From the NCBI GenBank assembly GCA_024226335.1, contig JAAELY010000259.1:1-64000 (forward strand): DNA of 64,000 nucleotides. The letters are read 5' to 3'. This document shows positions 51,101 to 60,795 of the stretch, in pieces; position 1 is the first letter of the stretch; each line of letters opens with the position of its first letter. This DNA is from a bacterium (GTDB lineage: Bacteria > Myxococcota_A > UBA9160 > SZUA-336). The notes under the pieces were generated by a model. The model saw nothing but the letters and a program-made list of their open reading frames with translations. It did no database searches and was not told the origin of the DNA. A program made the translations under genes and the position numbers.

Positions 51101-52516
51101 TCTCCCTCCGGCGAGAACCTTCTGGGATCGAGCAATTCATTCGTCTCTCGGCCTTTCGGATTGCGGATTGCGGCGACCGGAAACACAGGCACGACGACCG
51201 CAGCCGGAACGATCTATCGCAGCGCGGGAAGCGACTTTCCGGTGTCGGTGGGAGCCGTTCTGTGGCAGAGCGCGGATGACTCGAACTCAGATGGCATACC
51301 CGACGGGCACAACGACACGACCGCCACGAACAACGCGACGCTATCGGACAACACCGCCGCGCTGAATTTCGGTCAGGAGACGACCGCGGAAGGCGTGGCC
51401 GTCTCGGCGACACTGCTCGCTCCCAGTTCGGGAAACAACCCCGGACTCGGCGGAGGCACGACGATCTCCAGCTTCACCAGCGGAGTCGGCAGCAACTCGA
51501 ACATCTACTGGGATGAGGTCGGACTGATCGAGATCACCGGCACCCCGGCCGACGGAAACTATCTGGGCATTGGAACGACCGAGACCGCGAAGATCGTCGG
51601 TGCGTCCGGTTACGTGGGCCGCTTCACACCCTACGACTTCGCGATGTCCTATAACACCCCCCAGTTCGCGACGACCTGCAATGCGGGCGGATTCTCCTAT
51701 CTCGGTGCGAGTTTCGGCTACACGACCGATCCGGTCCTGACGGTCACGGCGCAGAGCCTGCACTCCACCACAACGCAAAACTACACGGGTTCCTGGTTCA
51801 AACTAACGGGTGGGGCCCTGACCGGATTGAGCTACGCCGCAGGAAGCGGCACGCTACTGGGCGGAAACCCGAACACACCGACCATCGCCGACGCGGGATC
51901 CGGTGTCGGCACTCTGACTTTCGACAACGGGCCCTCTCTGAGTTTCCAGCGTGGGTCTCCGATCACACCGTTCAACGCCGAGATCAGTCTGTCGTTGAAT
52001 GTGATCGACAGCGATTCCGTGGCCTTCAGTAGCAACCCCGCGCGCTTTTCAAACACGACGACCGGCATGGCTTTCGACGCCGGTAAAGAGATGCGCTTCG
52101 GGATTCTGATACTGGAAAATTCACACGAATCCGAACTCGTCGCCCAACAGGTTCCGTTCCAGAGTCAGTACTTCAATGGGTCGTATTTCCTTTCGAACAC
52201 CAGCGATAGCTGCACGACTGTATCGACGGCGAATCTGAGTCAAACTCCCAGCCCCGGCACACTTTCCAGCACTCCCAGCATCGCGAACAGCCCGCTCCTT
52301 TCAGGAAATGCGGGTCTTCAGATGAGCGCACCGGGAGTGGGCGTCACCGGCTACACCGATCTCGTGTTCGACCTCTCGGTGACGGGAGCCGATATGAGCT
52401 GGCTAGCCATCGACAGCGACGGTGACGGCACCTACGCGGAAAACCCCGGCTCGCGCGTCACCTTTGGCGTGTACCGGGGATCCGACTCCATCATCTACGT
52501 GCGCGAGATCTACTGA
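48188..52516 (+). CDS. mshQ: MshQ-like giant secreted adhesin/tip protein
   Basis: 1442 aa with a signal peptide (LIALIVVLAALLAPAVVQAA). N-terminal beta-helix-like region (residues 30-265). Two Ig-like repeats of about 110 residues share DHFDIAHDGT / DHYAISHDGT and GDW...GAG...YTF...GVVVL...; one lies before and one after a DUF2341-type segment (SWTYRKPIIIDASKVPSDQT) and a LamG-like lectin domain (DHFDGTDDYLETTNNIGITG, DEVRISDISRSPDWF). The C-terminal half resembles the MshQ-specific DUF6701 region. It is the last gene of the operon and likely the surface-exposed binding subunit of the pilus. Confidence 0.85.
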   Translation: MLRSLIALIVVLAALLAPAVVQAACGLIPADYPIFGGNEVDINSNPDMNGTQISSGSTYGDQVVAIDATRSTQALAFPNLEPATFPTNSSSLDQNENDSPFTSSTDVYYDKITINNNNSATFSGGGPFHINELEIHRNATANLEAGIYYIGILDMHRSNATLNVVSDTVIIHIGNTVDAHAQRASINSGGSVTGLQIFMHSGTSGMHGENSDFTGIIYGFTNAKYEIKQDSTFHGVLLVEDEAEVDGNVDWTYTTADKALVAAVSTCQAGPADHFDIAHDGTAEDCVPESITIRAEDSGGNTVAGYTGAVTLNTSTANGDWQKGSGGALGTLTAGASDSGNATYTFVAGDNGVVVLDLANTNQETLSINLNASGVTESGGLDPSLTVGACATILMSCSTWDDSSWTYRKPIIIDASKVPSDQTGFPVLVSTVDSHLAANAQSDGDDIYFTDSDGTTKLDHEIEYWSSSTGELVAWVEVPTLTSSSNDVLYMYYGNGTAVDQSNAAGVWDSNYSGVWHLSESGTGNRADSTSNNNHATTSGYEGDEATSSGMIAGADHFDGTDDYLETTNNIGITGGSARTITYWAYLDNTIDRQPMVIWGVDGNNNRFGTDGRGSNWYLWGWSSSADWDTGVTVSTGSWVHHAVRNDGTLSRWFVNGTELGTGSTHTYNTTDSHARFGYQLDISNSSYYDGLIDEVRISDISRSPDWFTTEYNNQLNPSTFHTIGNAVTACGADHYAISHDGTGINCQAETVTITAHDTSHSAFTDTSTITLSTSTSHGDWTKITGAGTLVNSGSGAGTYTFDSSDAGVVVLGLRDTYAETTNINITNGTNSESASEDSNLVYAAAGFNFLADSTKSAIGTQIGGKASNIAPGSQTLELQAVRTSDDTGQCESFLTGSNTIQLAFECENPTTCTTNDVTINGTAIQDNGNGASLTYTDVSLDFGTTSDTTATLVFSYPDVGQLQLHSKLTLSPSGENLLGSSNSFVSRPFGLRIAATGNTGTTTAAGTIYRSAGSDFPVSVGAVLWQSADDSNSDGIPDGHNDTTATNNATLSDNTAALNFGQETTAEGVAVSATLLAPSSGNNPGLGGGTTISSFTSGVGSNSNIYWDEVGLIEITGTPADGNYLGIGTTETAKIVGASGYVGRFTPYDFAMSYNTPQFATTCNAGGFSYLGASFGYTTDPVLTVTAQSLHSTTTQNYTGSWFKLTGGALTGLSYAAGSGTLLGGNPNTPTIADAGSGVGTLTFDNGPSLSFQRGSPITPFNAEISLSLNVIDSDSVAFSSNPARFSNTTTGMAFDAGKEMRFGILILENSHESELVAQQVPFQSQYFNGSYFLSNTSDSCTTVSTANLSQTPSPGTLSSTPSIANSPLLSGNAGLQMSAPGVGVTGYTDLVFDLSVTGADMSWLAIDSDGDGTYAENPGSRVTFGVYRGSDSIIYVREIY

Positions 52517-52566
52517 CGCACGGTATTCCAGATTTTCTGCGAAACCACGTAGCTCCCCCGGACGTG

Positions 52567-52572
52567 TAGAAT
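52567..52572 (+). promoter_or_regulatory. -10 hexamer TAGAAT upstream of an MBL-hydrolase gene
   Basis: TAGAAT lies 27 nt before TTG 52600. The short leader ends with GGAGG 5 nt before the start, so this mRNA is leadered. No clear -35. Confidence 0.35.
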
Positions 52573-52599
52573 CCTCGGACTCAGAGTCTGGAGGATGAG

Positions 52600-53730
52600 T
52601 TGGCGAGAAGACAGGAACAGGAAACAGCACGGGGTGAGGTCACGGAAGTCGACCGCAACATCTTGCGGATGGAACTTCCGATTCAATTGCCCGGCCTGGG
52701 TCATGTGAACTGTTATGCCATCGTGGATTCAGAAGGTGCGGCCATTGTGGATCCGGGCCTTCCGGGTCCATCATCGTGGCGCGCGCTACAGGATCGCTTG
52801 AAGCAGGCGGGCCTGGCGACGCGCAATATCCACTCGGTGATCATCACGCATTCACACCCGGATCACTTCGGTGGAGCGGCGCGCTTTGCGAAGGAGGCCG
52901 GCGCACAGGTGATCGCGCATCGGCAGTTTTCTTTCGGTCCCATGGCAGCCGCCGAGCAGAAGCCGGAAGTCTCGGTCGAAGATGTGACCGCACAGAGCGA
53001 GGCCCGGGAGCAGGACGTCGAGAACGACGAAGACAGCGATACCCGCGATCTCCCTTCGACACCTCACTCCCATTCGCACTCCGGTGGATCCACGATGCAA
53101 TGGAGTGAAAAGACGCCCTGGGGTGGCGTGCGTCCGCGTCCACCCCTCAAGACCCGTCTGCGCTGGCGAGTACTGAAGGCGTTCGGTCGCACATCCATCG
53201 TTCCGAATATCTCCCATCCGGTCGATCACGGCGACGTCGTGCACCTGGGCGGGCGTGAATGGTTCGTGGTGCACACACCCGGCCATACGCCGGATCACTT
53301 CTGCCTGCACGATCCGGTCGACGGTGTGTTCCTGGCCGGGGACCACGTCCTGCCGACCATCACACCCCATATCTCGGGCCTCGGTGGATCGGAAGACAAT
53401 CTCAGTTCGTTCTTCTACTCGCTGGACCGCGTCAGCGAACTGTCCCATGTCCAAAAGGTTCTTCCGGCACACGGCCACCCGTTCTCGGATCTGCGCGAGC
53501 GCAGTCTGGCCATCAAGCGCCACCACTTCGATCGGCTCGACAAGATCAAGGAGATCGCTCGCGAGATCGGCCCGGGTACCGTCGAAGCCTTCTCCAAGCA
53601 GTTGTTCAAGGAGCGAAGCTGGGGCCCCATGGCGGAAAGCGAAACCTTCGCGCACCTGGAGCATCTGCGAATCGCCGGGGAAGCGGAGCGCCATAGCGAT
53701 GAGGAAGGCTGCTACGTGTATGTAATCTAG
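52600..53730 (+). CDS. Metallo-beta-lactamase-fold hydrolase with His-rich insert
   Basis: 376 aa from TTG 52600, GGAGG 5 nt upstream (the nearby ATG is out of frame). Metal motifs: IITHSHPDHFGGA, VVHTPGHTPDHFCLHD, AGDHVLP and LPAHGHPFSD. Between residues about 115 and 190 there is an insert that is acidic (REQDVENDEDSDTRDLPS) and then His-rich (TPHSHSHSGGSTMQWS). A C-terminal helical segment (residues 305-376) resembles the winged-helix LACTB2/MBLAC2-like tail. It is probably a thioesterase- or lactonase-like enzyme. The 3' end overlaps convergent msrB by 4 bp. Confidence 0.82.
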   Translation: MARRQEQETARGEVTEVDRNILRMELPIQLPGLGHVNCYAIVDSEGAAIVDPGLPGPSSWRALQDRLKQAGLATRNIHSVIITHSHPDHFGGAARFAKEAGAQVIAHRQFSFGPMAAAEQKPEVSVEDVTAQSEAREQDVENDEDSDTRDLPSTPHSHSHSGGSTMQWSEKTPWGGVRPRPPLKTRLRWRVLKAFGRTSIVPNISHPVDHGDVVHLGGREWFVVHTPGHTPDHFCLHDPVDGVFLAGDHVLPTITPHISGLGGSEDNLSSFFYSLDRVSELSHVQKVLPAHGHPFSDLRERSLAIKRHHFDRLDKIKEIAREIGPGTVEAFSKQLFKERSWGPMAESETFAHLEHLRIAGEAERHSDEEGCYVYVI

Positions 53731-54125
53731 CCCTCTTGCTTCAGCAGAAGAGCTGCGGAATTCATGCAGTAGCGCATCCCCGTCGGCTGGGGGCCATCGG
53801 GAAAGACATGCCCCAGGTGGGCTTCGCAGCGCTTGCATTTTACTTCGATGCGTACGATTCCGCGGCTATGGTCTTCGTGTTCCGCGACGCATCCCGGCTC
53901 AATCGGCTCGAAGAAGCTGGGCCATCCCGTTCCAGAGTCGTACTTCGCTTCCGAACTGAACAACTCGGCACGGCAGCCCACGCACTCGTAGGTTCCCGGA
54001 ATCTTGCAGTCGTGGTACTTGCCCGTGAAAGCCTGTTCGGTTCCCTGCTGGCGCGTGACTTCGTACTGGTCTGGAGTCAATTCAGCACGCCACTCTGTAT
54101 CCGACTTTTCGACTTTGTCTGCCAT
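53727..54125 (-). CDS. msrB: Peptide-methionine (R)-S-oxide reductase
   Basis: 132 aa from ATG 54125 with GGAGG 7 nt upstream. It reduces the R epimer of methionine sulfoxide in proteins. Two CxxC zinc pairs (ECVGCRAELF and VKCKRCEAHLGHVF) are present. The catalytic Cys is in GMRYCMNSAAL. GTGWPSFFEPIEPG is the substrate pocket. The resolving Cys usually found in the middle (GWPSF...RxDC) is not obvious. It complements the periplasmic MsrPQ encoded elsewhere in the window. Confidence 0.95.
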   Translation of the reverse strand: MADKVEKSDTEWRAELTPDQYEVTRQQGTEQAFTGKYHDCKIPGTYECVGCRAELFSSEAKYDSGTGWPSFFEPIEPGCVAEHEDHSRGIVRIEVKCKRCEAHLGHVFPDGPQPTGMRYCMNSAALLLKQEG

Positions 54126-54176
54126 GTAGATAACCTCCAATCACATTCGCGTCAGAAACTCGCACATCGGAATCCG

Positions 54177-54875
54177 CTAGAAAGTGATCGTTCTTACGAC
54201 CTCGAACTCATAGATCAGGGCGGCCCCACCGGGTACGAGCGGCGGCTTCCCTACGTCCCCGTGGGCGAGGTCCGCTGGGCAAAACAGCTTGTACTTGCCT
54301 CCAACGCGCGTTCCCGGAAGGCCGTAGGTCCAGCAGGGGATCGCGGTCTCCAGATTGATCGTAGTGATCCCGTCGACTCCCCTGCCCTGACTCGTATCGA
54401 TTCGCTTGCCGGTTCGAAGCGTGCCTTCGTAGACGACGGACACGATGTCCTGTTTGCGGATCACTGACCCGGTACCCTCTTTGACCGTCTGACGGACCCA
54501 GCCTTCATCCCCTTTGATGGAACTCGGATCCGATGCGCGCAGCGACAAGAACACCGCCGAGCGTTTGCGCTCTTCGGCTGCCGCCGTCGCCCTTCTCTTC
54601 TTGAGCATCGCATTCAGTTTTCCGCCGTACCCTTCCCCGGATACGACGGGCTCTTTGCCCAGAGTTCCATCGCGAAAACCCATTTCAACGAGGGGAAGCT
54701 CTTCTTCGGTCAGATCGAACTGAGAAAACGTCTGGGCAATATGCAGTCCGAGTGCGTAGAAGGTCTTCTCCTCATCGGTCGTAGGCGACTGTGTTACAGG
54801 CTGAGGCGAACAGGCCCCGCATGCGAGAACCGCCGCAAGGAGGATCCGGGAGTTGATGGTTCGAGGTTGACTCAT
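54177..54875 (-). CDS. FKBP-type peptidyl-prolyl isomerase, lipoprotein
   Basis: 232 aa. The signal sequence has lipobox-like LACGAC near residue 22. Residues 30-125 are the FKBP N-terminal dimerisation helices (EEKTFYALGLHIAQTFSQFD). The catalytic FKBP domain covers residues about 135-232: VVYEGTLRTGKRIDTSQGRG, AIPCWTYGLPGTRVGGKYKL and GGAALIYEFEVVRTI. Core aromatic positions are partly changed. It probably aids folding of envelope proteins, like FkpA or Mip. GGAGAG precedes ATG 54875. Confidence 0.88.
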   Translation of the reverse strand: MSQPRTINSRILLAAVLACGACSPQPVTQSPTTDEEKTFYALGLHIAQTFSQFDLTEEELPLVEMGFRDGTLGKEPVVSGEGYGGKLNAMLKKRRATAAAEERKRSAVFLSLRASDPSSIKGDEGWVRQTVKEGTGSVIRKQDIVSVVYEGTLRTGKRIDTSQGRGVDGITTINLETAIPCWTYGLPGTRVGGKYKLFCPADLAHGDVGKPPLVPGGAALIYEFEVVRTITF

Positions 54876-54896
54876 TTCGGCTCTCCTGCAATCGGA

Positions 54897-55745
54897 CTAT
54901 GCGTCGAGTCGGTAGGCACGGCCGTCACGCACGATCCGCCCTGCGGTAGGCGTGGCGAAATGCGTACCGACGATCAGAACCGAGCCATCCGCGTAGCGCT
55001 CCAGAAACTTGAGGCGCGTCTTCCTGGCCTCCTCGGCGTCGTAATCGAAAGCACATGCCCAATCGGGGCGGGCCATCTGACAGGGATGGTGAATCATATC
55101 GCCGGTGATAACCGCTTGTTCGCCACGCGATGAGATACCGACGCTGACGTGTCCCGCCGTGTGTCCCGGAGTCGGCACGAGCCGGACTTCGTCGGTGAGG
55201 ACGTGATCCGCTTGCACGAGGTCGACGAGTCCCGCGTCGAAGACGGGTCGCACCGAGTCGGCCATGATCTCCTGGAATTCCTCGCCTTGTTCCTTGTCCC
55301 AGTACTCCCACTCCTTTTCCCCGATCAAATAGCGGGCATTCGGGAAGGTCGGCACCCACTTCCCATCGAGCATCATGGTATTCCAACCCACGTGATCGAC
55401 ATGAAGATGAGTACAGACGACCCGGTCGATGCTCTCCCGAGCGTGACCGGCCGCCGCAAGATCCTGAAGAAAGGGACCCGTGCGCATGTTCCAGTCGCGC
55501 ACCCCGCGCTTCTTGTCGTTTCCCAGGCAGGTGTCTACGAGGATTCGCTTCCCCTGGCTCTCTACGATGAGAGCATGGATGCTCATGATGAGCTTGCCGT
55601 CGGCATCCAGAAAATTCGGTTTCAACCAATCGATCTTCTGCACGCTTTCGGGAACGGCATCGGGTAGCACGAATGAACCGATGCTGGCGGTCTCGAGTTC
55701 GATCACCCGCGTGATCGTCACGTCGCCGATTCTCCACTGGTTCAA
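54897..55745 (-). CDS. Metallo-beta-lactamase-fold hydrolase (lactonase-like)
   Basis: 282 aa from TTG 55745, which has AAAGGAG 6 nt upstream; the in-frame ATG at 55781 has only a weak site. Metal motifs: VVCTHLHVDHVGWN (HxHxDH), PTPGHTAGHVS, ITGDMIHHP and VGTHFATPTAG. The arrangement fits the AHL-lactonase/methyl-parathion-hydrolase branch, but no substrate evidence exists. It lies in the same direction as the CoA-transferase upstream (46 bp gap) and the FKBP gene downstream. Confidence 0.82.
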   Translation of the reverse strand: MNQWRIGDVTITRVIELETASIGSFVLPDAVPESVQKIDWLKPNFLDADGKLIMSIHALIVESQGKRILVDTCLGNDKKRGVRDWNMRTGPFLQDLAAAGHARESIDRVVCTHLHVDHVGWNTMMLDGKWVPTFPNARYLIGEKEWEYWDKEQGEEFQEIMADSVRPVFDAGLVDLVQADHVLTDEVRLVPTPGHTAGHVSVGISSRGEQAVITGDMIHHPCQMARPDWACAFDYDAEEARKTRLKFLERYADGSVLIVGTHFATPTAGRIVRDGRAYRLDA

Positions 55746-55790
55746 TTCAGACTCCTTTGGCCGGTTGGGAAGCGCCGGCATGATACGCCT

Positions 55791-56984
55791 TCAGACCGGG
55801 TCCGGGGGGCTCAGTACACCGCGCTCTTCGAGCTCGCGAACGGTCTCGCTATCGTAACCGAGCCACTCGGAAAGAACGGATTCGTTGTGCTCGCCGCGCC
55901 GTGGAGCCGGTCCACGCACTCGATTCTCGGCGGCCGAAAAGCGCGCCGGTGGCCGCACGACGGGTCGTGTGCCTCCCCGGCGATCGTCGACCTCGACGAG
56001 CAATTGGCGTTCTTTCGCGAGGCTTCCGGTCGCCGCATCGACGAGCGAGACGACGGGGGCACAGGCAATGCCCGATTCGGCGAGACGCTGCAGCGCACTC
56101 TCGCGTGAGGGCCGGCGCGTCATCCACGCCTCGATGGCCTGGTGGCGAACACGCACCTTGGTTTCGAGATCCGCACCCTCCGGAGTCGGGTCCTCGAGAT
56201 CCGGCTGTGCATCGGCGAGCAGCCGCCACACGTGTTGCACCGATCCGGCAGTTGCAATCGCTCCGTGAGCACCCGCGTCGTAGATCGGATTCATGATGCG
56301 ATCCTCGGGCGGATCCAGAAATGCGTTCGCCAGGGAGTTGTAGGTGCTCAACACCGCATCGAACATCGGCACCTCGACGCGCTGACCGACCCCAGTCGCC
56401 TCGGCCGTCCGAAGGGCAGCGAGAGCAGCAACCGCGGCGTGCAATGACGCGATCGTATCGGCGTGCGCCTCGTTGCGCTGCACGACGGGCTGACCAGAGA
56501 ACCGACTCTGATCGTCGAGGATCCCGGACACCGCGTGAACGATCGGCGCATACGCTCGCCGATTCGCCCAGGCCGAGTCGCTTCCAAAACCGTTGATCGA
56601 AACGAGCACCGCACGGGGATTGGCCGTGTGGATCTCGTCCCAGCCGAGTCCGAGTCGTTCCAGCACACCGGGGCGGAAGTTTTCGCACACCAGTTGAGAG
56701 CTCGCGATCAGGTCGAGCACGATCTGCGAAGCGCCCGGTTTTTGGAGATCGATCGAGAGCGAACGCTTGCCGACATTGGCAAAGGTCCAGAGGCCGGAGT
56801 CTCCGCGGTCGTGCTTCGGCGCAATCTGCCGTACTTCATCGCCGTCGGGCGGCTCGATTTTCAGGACTTCGGCACCCATGTCGCTGAACAGTCGACCGAC
56901 ATACGGCCCCGCGATCACACGGGACAGGTCGACGATTCGGACACCGGAAAGAGGCCCGGGTTCCAACTCCACCACATCTGTCAT
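55791..56984 (-). CDS. Family III (CaiB/BaiF-type) CoA-transferase
   Basis: 397 aa. GVRIVDLSRVIAGPYVGRLF, DMGAEVLKIEPPDGDEVRQI and KRSLSIDLQKPGASQIVLDL are the signature N-terminal blocks. VVQRNEAHADTIASLHAAVA stands where family members carry the catalytic Asp. C-terminal GTRPVVRPPARFSAAE is also typical. It moves CoA between carboxylic acids; the acid is not predictable. TAGAAT lies 7 nt before the ATG with no ribosome site. Confidence 0.92.
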   Translation of the reverse strand: MTDVVELEPGPLSGVRIVDLSRVIAGPYVGRLFSDMGAEVLKIEPPDGDEVRQIAPKHDRGDSGLWTFANVGKRSLSIDLQKPGASQIVLDLIASSQLVCENFRPGVLERLGLGWDEIHTANPRAVLVSINGFGSDSAWANRRAYAPIVHAVSGILDDQSRFSGQPVVQRNEAHADTIASLHAAVAALAALRTAEATGVGQRVEVPMFDAVLSTYNSLANAFLDPPEDRIMNPIYDAGAHGAIATAGSVQHVWRLLADAQPDLEDPTPEGADLETKVRVRHQAIEAWMTRRPSRESALQRLAESGIACAPVVSLVDAATGSLAKERQLLVEVDDRRGGTRPVVRPPARFSAAENRVRGPAPRRGEHNESVLSEWLGYDSETVRELEERGVLSPPDPV

Positions 56985-56991
56985 CGCGTAG

Positions 56992-56997
56992 ATTCTA
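56992..56997 (-). promoter_or_regulatory. -10 hexamer TAGAAT directly before the CoA-transferase gene
   Basis: TAGAAT on the minus strand, then CTACGCG (7 nt), then ATG 56984. TTGAAA on the same strand (57022-57017) lies 19 nt further upstream and is a fair -35. No Shine-Dalgarno is present. Confidence 0.5.
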
Positions 56998-57199
56998 CCC
57001 GACCGGAGCGGAGGGTTTTCAACTCACACGGCCGACCTATCCGACGGCACTCGAGTGGAAAACACAGGAGAGGGCCAGAAACGTTCGCAGTTAGCATTTC
57101 AGGGGGGGTACCACTGAGCTCCAGGGCGACGGTTCTGACCCTCTACTCCTTAAGTGTCGCCACAGGGGTTTTCGTGACCCGGATTTGTTCAGAACTTGC

Positions 57200-58096
57200 T
57201 CAGCACTCAGCGCAGGTCTGACCGTCGCCTGTGCAGCGGGCGCACTCACCCGGGCGCTCACTGCAGTCAGTCCCTTCGGGAGCGGGACCAAACTCCGTGA
57301 AACACTTCGAATTCGCCGCGACGCAAAGGCCCTTTCCGTCGCAATAACCACTACCGTCGCTACACATCGTCCAGAGTGGCGCAGGGTACACCGTATTGAG
57401 TCCATCGTAGAGCCGCTTGATGTCTTCGTACAAACACTGGGTCGTACCTTCAATCGTCTGTGCTGCACGACGATAGGCCTTGCACTGGAAGTCGACCGCA
57501 ATCCGCATGCCGCGGCACCCGTCGGCGAGCTTCCCGTAACTCATCAACTGACACGGCGCGCCCCCGCGCACGTCGAGATGCTGCAACCCGGCCATGTGTC
57601 CGTGTTCATGGGCGAGTGCCCATCCTGCGCTAGTTGAGAGTCGACTCCAGCGCCTTTTAACCCAGACGTAGATGCGGGAGTCCAGACTGAACGACGGCCC
57701 GGGGCTCGGAGCCAGGTAGACCCCGGGGAAGGAACCTGGAAAAGCAATCTCGCCGCGCGCTCGGTCCGCGCGCGGAAAACGGGGATCCCCTACGCTGTAG
57801 TAGGAAACCTCGCCCGCGGCCAGGCGAACCGCACAGGGAACATCGCCATCCCTCGATTCGTCCTGGAGAATGGCCGTTGCCCGCTGAAGGAGCTTGCTCA
57901 ACGCGATACGCGTTTCTTCGTCGCTCCCCAGCTTGAGATCGTCGCGCAGGTAGTAGTCCAGGAACCAGACGTATTCACGCGCGAATCGGGATGAGGTTCC
58001 GGGGTCTTCGAGCCGTGCAGCGCGAACCGGCAGCGCGGTGAACACCGGCAGAAGAACGAGCAGGCAGGCTGCCCACCTGCCCAAGGGGGTAGGCAT
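57200..58096 (-). CDS. Secreted metzincin-like metalloprotease with Cys-rich tail
   Basis: 298 aa. Signal peptide RWAACLLVLLPVFTALPVRA. The zinc motif HEHGHMAGLQH at residues 163-173 fits HExxHxxGxxH exactly. CQLMSYGK follows about 15 residues later and can serve as the Met-turn. The C-terminal ~60 residues hold eleven or so Cys (SGYCDGKGLC, DCSERPGECARC, QTCAEC), a knot-like tail. No pro-domain Cys switch is evident. ATG 58096 is 27 nt after the 3' end of tRNA-Arg on the same strand, with AGGA between. Confidence 0.75.
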   Translation of the reverse strand: MPTPLGRWAACLLVLLPVFTALPVRAARLEDPGTSSRFAREYVWFLDYYLRDDLKLGSDEETRIALSKLLQRATAILQDESRDGDVPCAVRLAAGEVSYYSVGDPRFPRADRARGEIAFPGSFPGVYLAPSPGPSFSLDSRIYVWVKRRWSRLSTSAGWALAHEHGHMAGLQHLDVRGGAPCQLMSYGKLADGCRGMRIAVDFQCKAYRRAAQTIEGTTQCLYEDIKRLYDGLNTVYPAPLWTMCSDGSGYCDGKGLCVAANSKCFTEFGPAPEGTDCSERPGECARCTGDGQTCAEC

Positions 58097-58122
58097 CGGC
58101 TTGGAGATCCTCGCTACAAAAC

Positions 58123-58199
58123 TGGCGCGCCCAGCACGACTCGAACGTGCGACCTTCAGGTCCGCAACCTGACGCTCTATCCATCTGAGCTATGGGCGC
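58123..58199 (-). tRNA. tRNA-Arg (anticodon GCG)
   Basis: 77-nt cloverleaf with encoded CCA. Acceptor GCGCCCA pairs with TGGGCGC, discriminator G. Anticodon stem TCAGG/CCTGA encloses the loop TTGCGGA, giving anticodon GCG (codons CGC, CGU). T-arm GCACG-TTCGAGT-CGTGC. Most bacteria use ACG (inosine) for this codon box. Confidence 0.95.
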
Positions 58200-58284
58200 G
58201 CGAGAAGAAATCCCGTCGATCCGGAAGCTGCTTGGTCCGTATGACGAAAACACCCTTTCCGACGGGGCGGCCAGGGTAGCAAAA

Positions 58285-58374
58285 TGGCGGAGAGAGTGGG
58301 ATTCGAACCCACGGTACGCGTAAACGCACACACGGTTTCCAACCGTGCGCCTTCAGCCACTCGGCCATCTCTCC
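58285..58374 (-). tRNA. tRNA-Ser (anticodon GGA)
   Basis: 90-nt class II tRNA with long variable arm and encoded CCA. Acceptor GGAGAGA pairs with the TCTCTCC side. Anticodon loop TTGGAAA gives GGA, reading UCC and UCU. T-loop TTCGAAT. It lies between tRNA-Ser GCT and tRNA-Arg on the same strand. Confidence 0.96.
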
Positions 58375-58432
58375 AACTCGTTACGAACGATGCCGATCCG
58401 GCCCAGTCCAGTAAGACCCCCGGTCATCGCAC

Positions 58433-58524
<92 letters not shown>

Positions 58525-58589
58525 AGATGCCCGAAAGATGCCCGCGACCGGGCCCCAATACAAGGGGGACCCACCTCCAGGAGAGCGGG

Positions 58590-60676
<2,087 letters not shown>

Positions 60677-60723
60677 GCGTCGTCATATCGTGCACTTACT
60701 GGACTTCCTGCGCATGCCCTTGA

Positions 60724-60747
60724 GGCACAATCAAGCTGAGTTGTGCC
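60724..60747. promoter_or_regulatory. Inverted repeat between tRNA-Ser and the integrase gene
   Basis: Perfect 7-bp arms GGCACAA (60724-60730) and TTGTGCC (60741-60747) with 10 bp between their inner ends. It is placed between the tRNA 5' end and the integrase start. It could be an operator, an arm-type integrase site or part of the tRNA promoter region. The spacing of one helical turn suits a dimeric DNA-binding protein. Confidence 0.4.
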
Positions 60748-60795
60748 CTTCCGATAAAGCCCACAGGTCACGGGCGATTACCCAGGAGGTTGCAC

